From Myxococcales bacterium (GTDB taxonomy: Bacteria > Myxococcota_A > Bradymonadia > Bradymonadales > Bradymonadaceae), in NCBI GenBank assembly GCA_007120615.1, contig SKNI01000217.1, positions 1 to 6,454 on the forward strand: a stretch of 6,454 bases of DNA, given 5' to 3'. Below the pieces are notes generated by a model. It searched no databases, was not told the DNA's origin, and saw only the letters and a program-made list of their open reading frames with translations. Of this stretch, positions 5,735 to 6,454 are shown in pieces; the stretch's first letter is position 1, and every line of letters starts with the position of its first letter. The position numbers and the translations under genes were made by a program.

Positions 5735-6454
5735 TCATTCTGCGGGGTCAACGCCCTCTGCTTCCTCCGGTTGTGCTTCCTCCGGTTGTGCTTCCTCCGG
5801 TTGTGCTTCCTCCGGCTCCGCTTCCACCGGCTCCGCTTCCCCTGGAGTTGGCTCTTCTATGCCCTCTTGCCCCTGGTCTACGTCCACCGGACCTTCCATA
5901 TCGAGGGCGAACGTCGTACCGAGCTGGCGAGCTGACCAGTTGGGGGCCTCTTCAATCGCCACAACCCCTCCCAGCCAACCGGTGACGGCGGCGTGGGTCG
6001 TAACGATACCGGCGTCCGGCGCCCACCCGAAGACCTCCGCCACCGCCGAGGTGGTCCAGTGTCCGTAATGGGCCATATTCTGCCCCGCCGTATTGGGCAT
6101 CGGCGCGATCAGCGCTACCGTCAGCAGCAGCGATGAACCCAGAAGCCAGGGACGATAGGTGCCGCGGCGGGCCACCTTCTTCAATACCGCCGGCGTCCCG
6201 AATACAAACATCGTCGACACCAGGGCTATCAGCCACCCCGCTGATACCCAATTGCCCAGAAATGCCCCCAGCACCCACCACAGAATGATGGCCGGCAAAA
6301 ACCACAGGGTATTCTGGGCCAAAAACATCGCTGCCCGTTTGCCCCTGGACGCTTCGCCGTCCGCTCCGCTCTTCGGAGCTTTCTCTTTTTTTGCTCCTTT
6401 CTTCTTTTTCTTCTTCTCGGCCTTCTTCTTTTTCTTATCTTTCTTCTTTTCTTC
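5735..6454 (-). CDS. Charge-polarised membrane protein, poly-Lys flank and acidic repeat tail (N-terminus off the right edge)
   Basis: The frame is open to the right edge, so 239 residues of a longer protein are visible. The methionine encoded at 6328 is internal and not a proven start. In order: a 42-residue flank that is mostly Lys and Glu (runs such as KKKDKKKKK); hydrophobic segments about 50-68, 71-90 and 102-119, with a basic KKVARRGTYR loop between the second and third; a soluble stretch with several Trp and Gly; then an acidic tail of about 50 residues ending in A-Q-P-E-E repeats and DPAE. By the positive-inside rule the Lys-rich flank and the basic loop are cytoplasmic and the acidic tail faces the periplasm. 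I do not recognise a family. The last about 60 codons include a 15-bp tandem DNA repeat that could vary in copy number. The function is unknown; the topology is inferred by eye. Confidence 0.75.
   Translation of the reverse strand, partial: EEKKKDKKKKKAEKKKKKKGAKKEKAPKSGADGEASRGKRAAMFLAQNTLWFLPAIILWWVLGAFLGNWVSAGWLIALVSTMFVFGTPAVLKKVARRGTYRPWLLGSSLLLTVALIAPMPNTAGQNMAHYGHWTTSAVAEVFGWAPDAGIVTTHAAVTGWLGGVVAIEEAPNWSARQLGTTFALDMEGPVDVDQGQEGIEEPTPGEAEPVEAEPEEAQPEEAQPEEAQPEEAEGVDPAE
5761..5835. repeat. 15-bp in-frame tandem repeat encoding A-Q-P-E-E
   Basis: The unit CTTCCTCCGGTTGTG (plus strand) occurs three times identically (5761-5805), then twice with changes (5806-5820 and 5821-5835), with a further decayed copy after that. 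The period is a multiple of three, so gain or loss of copies would change tail length without breaking the frame of the minus-strand membrane protein. The identical copies lie at the 3' end of that gene. Confidence 0.85.
6381..6454. repeat. Homopyrimidine/homopurine tract coding for the Lys-rich flank
   Basis: Over 74 bases to the window edge the plus strand is all pyrimidine except four purines (G6393, G6419, G6420, A6437). The minus strand encodes Lys/Glu codons (AAA, AAG, GAA, GAG). It contains one run of seven A on the coding strand (GCA AAA AAA GAG). The tract explains the Lys-rich protein segment and could adopt triplex structure or be prone to slippage. Confidence 0.7.

Noticed and set aside
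5761..5835. CRISPR-like array
   Set aside because: The repeats are directly tandem with no spacers, have a 15-bp period and lie in frame in a coding region.
6326..6328. ATG at 6328 as the true start of the right-edge membrane protein
   Set aside because: The frame stays open for 42 codons to the window edge with strongly biased Lys/Glu codons, and no Shine-Dalgarno sequence precedes this ATG, so it is more likely internal.

Overview
The window is G+C-rich, gene-dense chromosomal DNA, read here as a delta-proteobacterial/Myxococcota-type genome. That is an inference from the protein styles: an exported PEGA-like protein with C-terminal hydrophobic helices, a domain with the H-[IV]-Q-T-E-D-R-G motif seen in delta-proteobacteria, and a membrane protein with a long poly-lysine flank and a Glu/Pro/Ala-rich tail. 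Bradymonadales-like bacteria are one possibility, but the sequence alone does not prove any order. I see no rRNA, tRNA, CRISPR array, transposase or plasmid function.

Layout. Left block, minus strand: a HIQTEDRG-domain protein (1462-2226), an FtsE-like ABC ATPase (703-1374) and FtsX (709 to the left edge, C-terminus missing). ftsE and ftsX overlap by 7 bases. A 202-base intergenic region (2227-2428) separates this block from a divergent plus-strand pair: murI (glutamate racemase, 2429-3307) and, 4 bases later, a secreted PEGA-like protein (3312-4439). That pair meets a minus-strand class-II glutamine-amidotransferase-fold protein (4419-5261) tail to tail with a 21-base overlap; a terminator-like hairpin for the plus-strand pair lies inside the 3' end of this convergent gene. 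A second divergent region (5262-5382) carries a strong dyad and leads into a small plus-strand lipoprotein (5383-5613). At the right edge is a minus-strand, charge-polarised membrane protein (5735 to beyond 6454) whose N-terminus is cut off.

Functional theme: cell envelope. MurI supplies D-glutamate for peptidoglycan, FtsEX is the envelope-spanning switch that activates peptidoglycan hydrolases at division, and three further products carry export or membrane signals.

The main surprise is that two recognisable enzymes have lost their catalytic signatures while their frames stay intact. The FtsE-like protein keeps Walker A, the Q-loop and the Walker B aspartate but lacks the LSGGQ signature, the catalytic glutamate and the H-loop histidine. 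The amidotransferase-like protein has Ser in place of the Cys2 nucleophile and has lost the HNG and DSE motifs. Both look like pseudoenzymes or repurposed folds rather than decaying genes.
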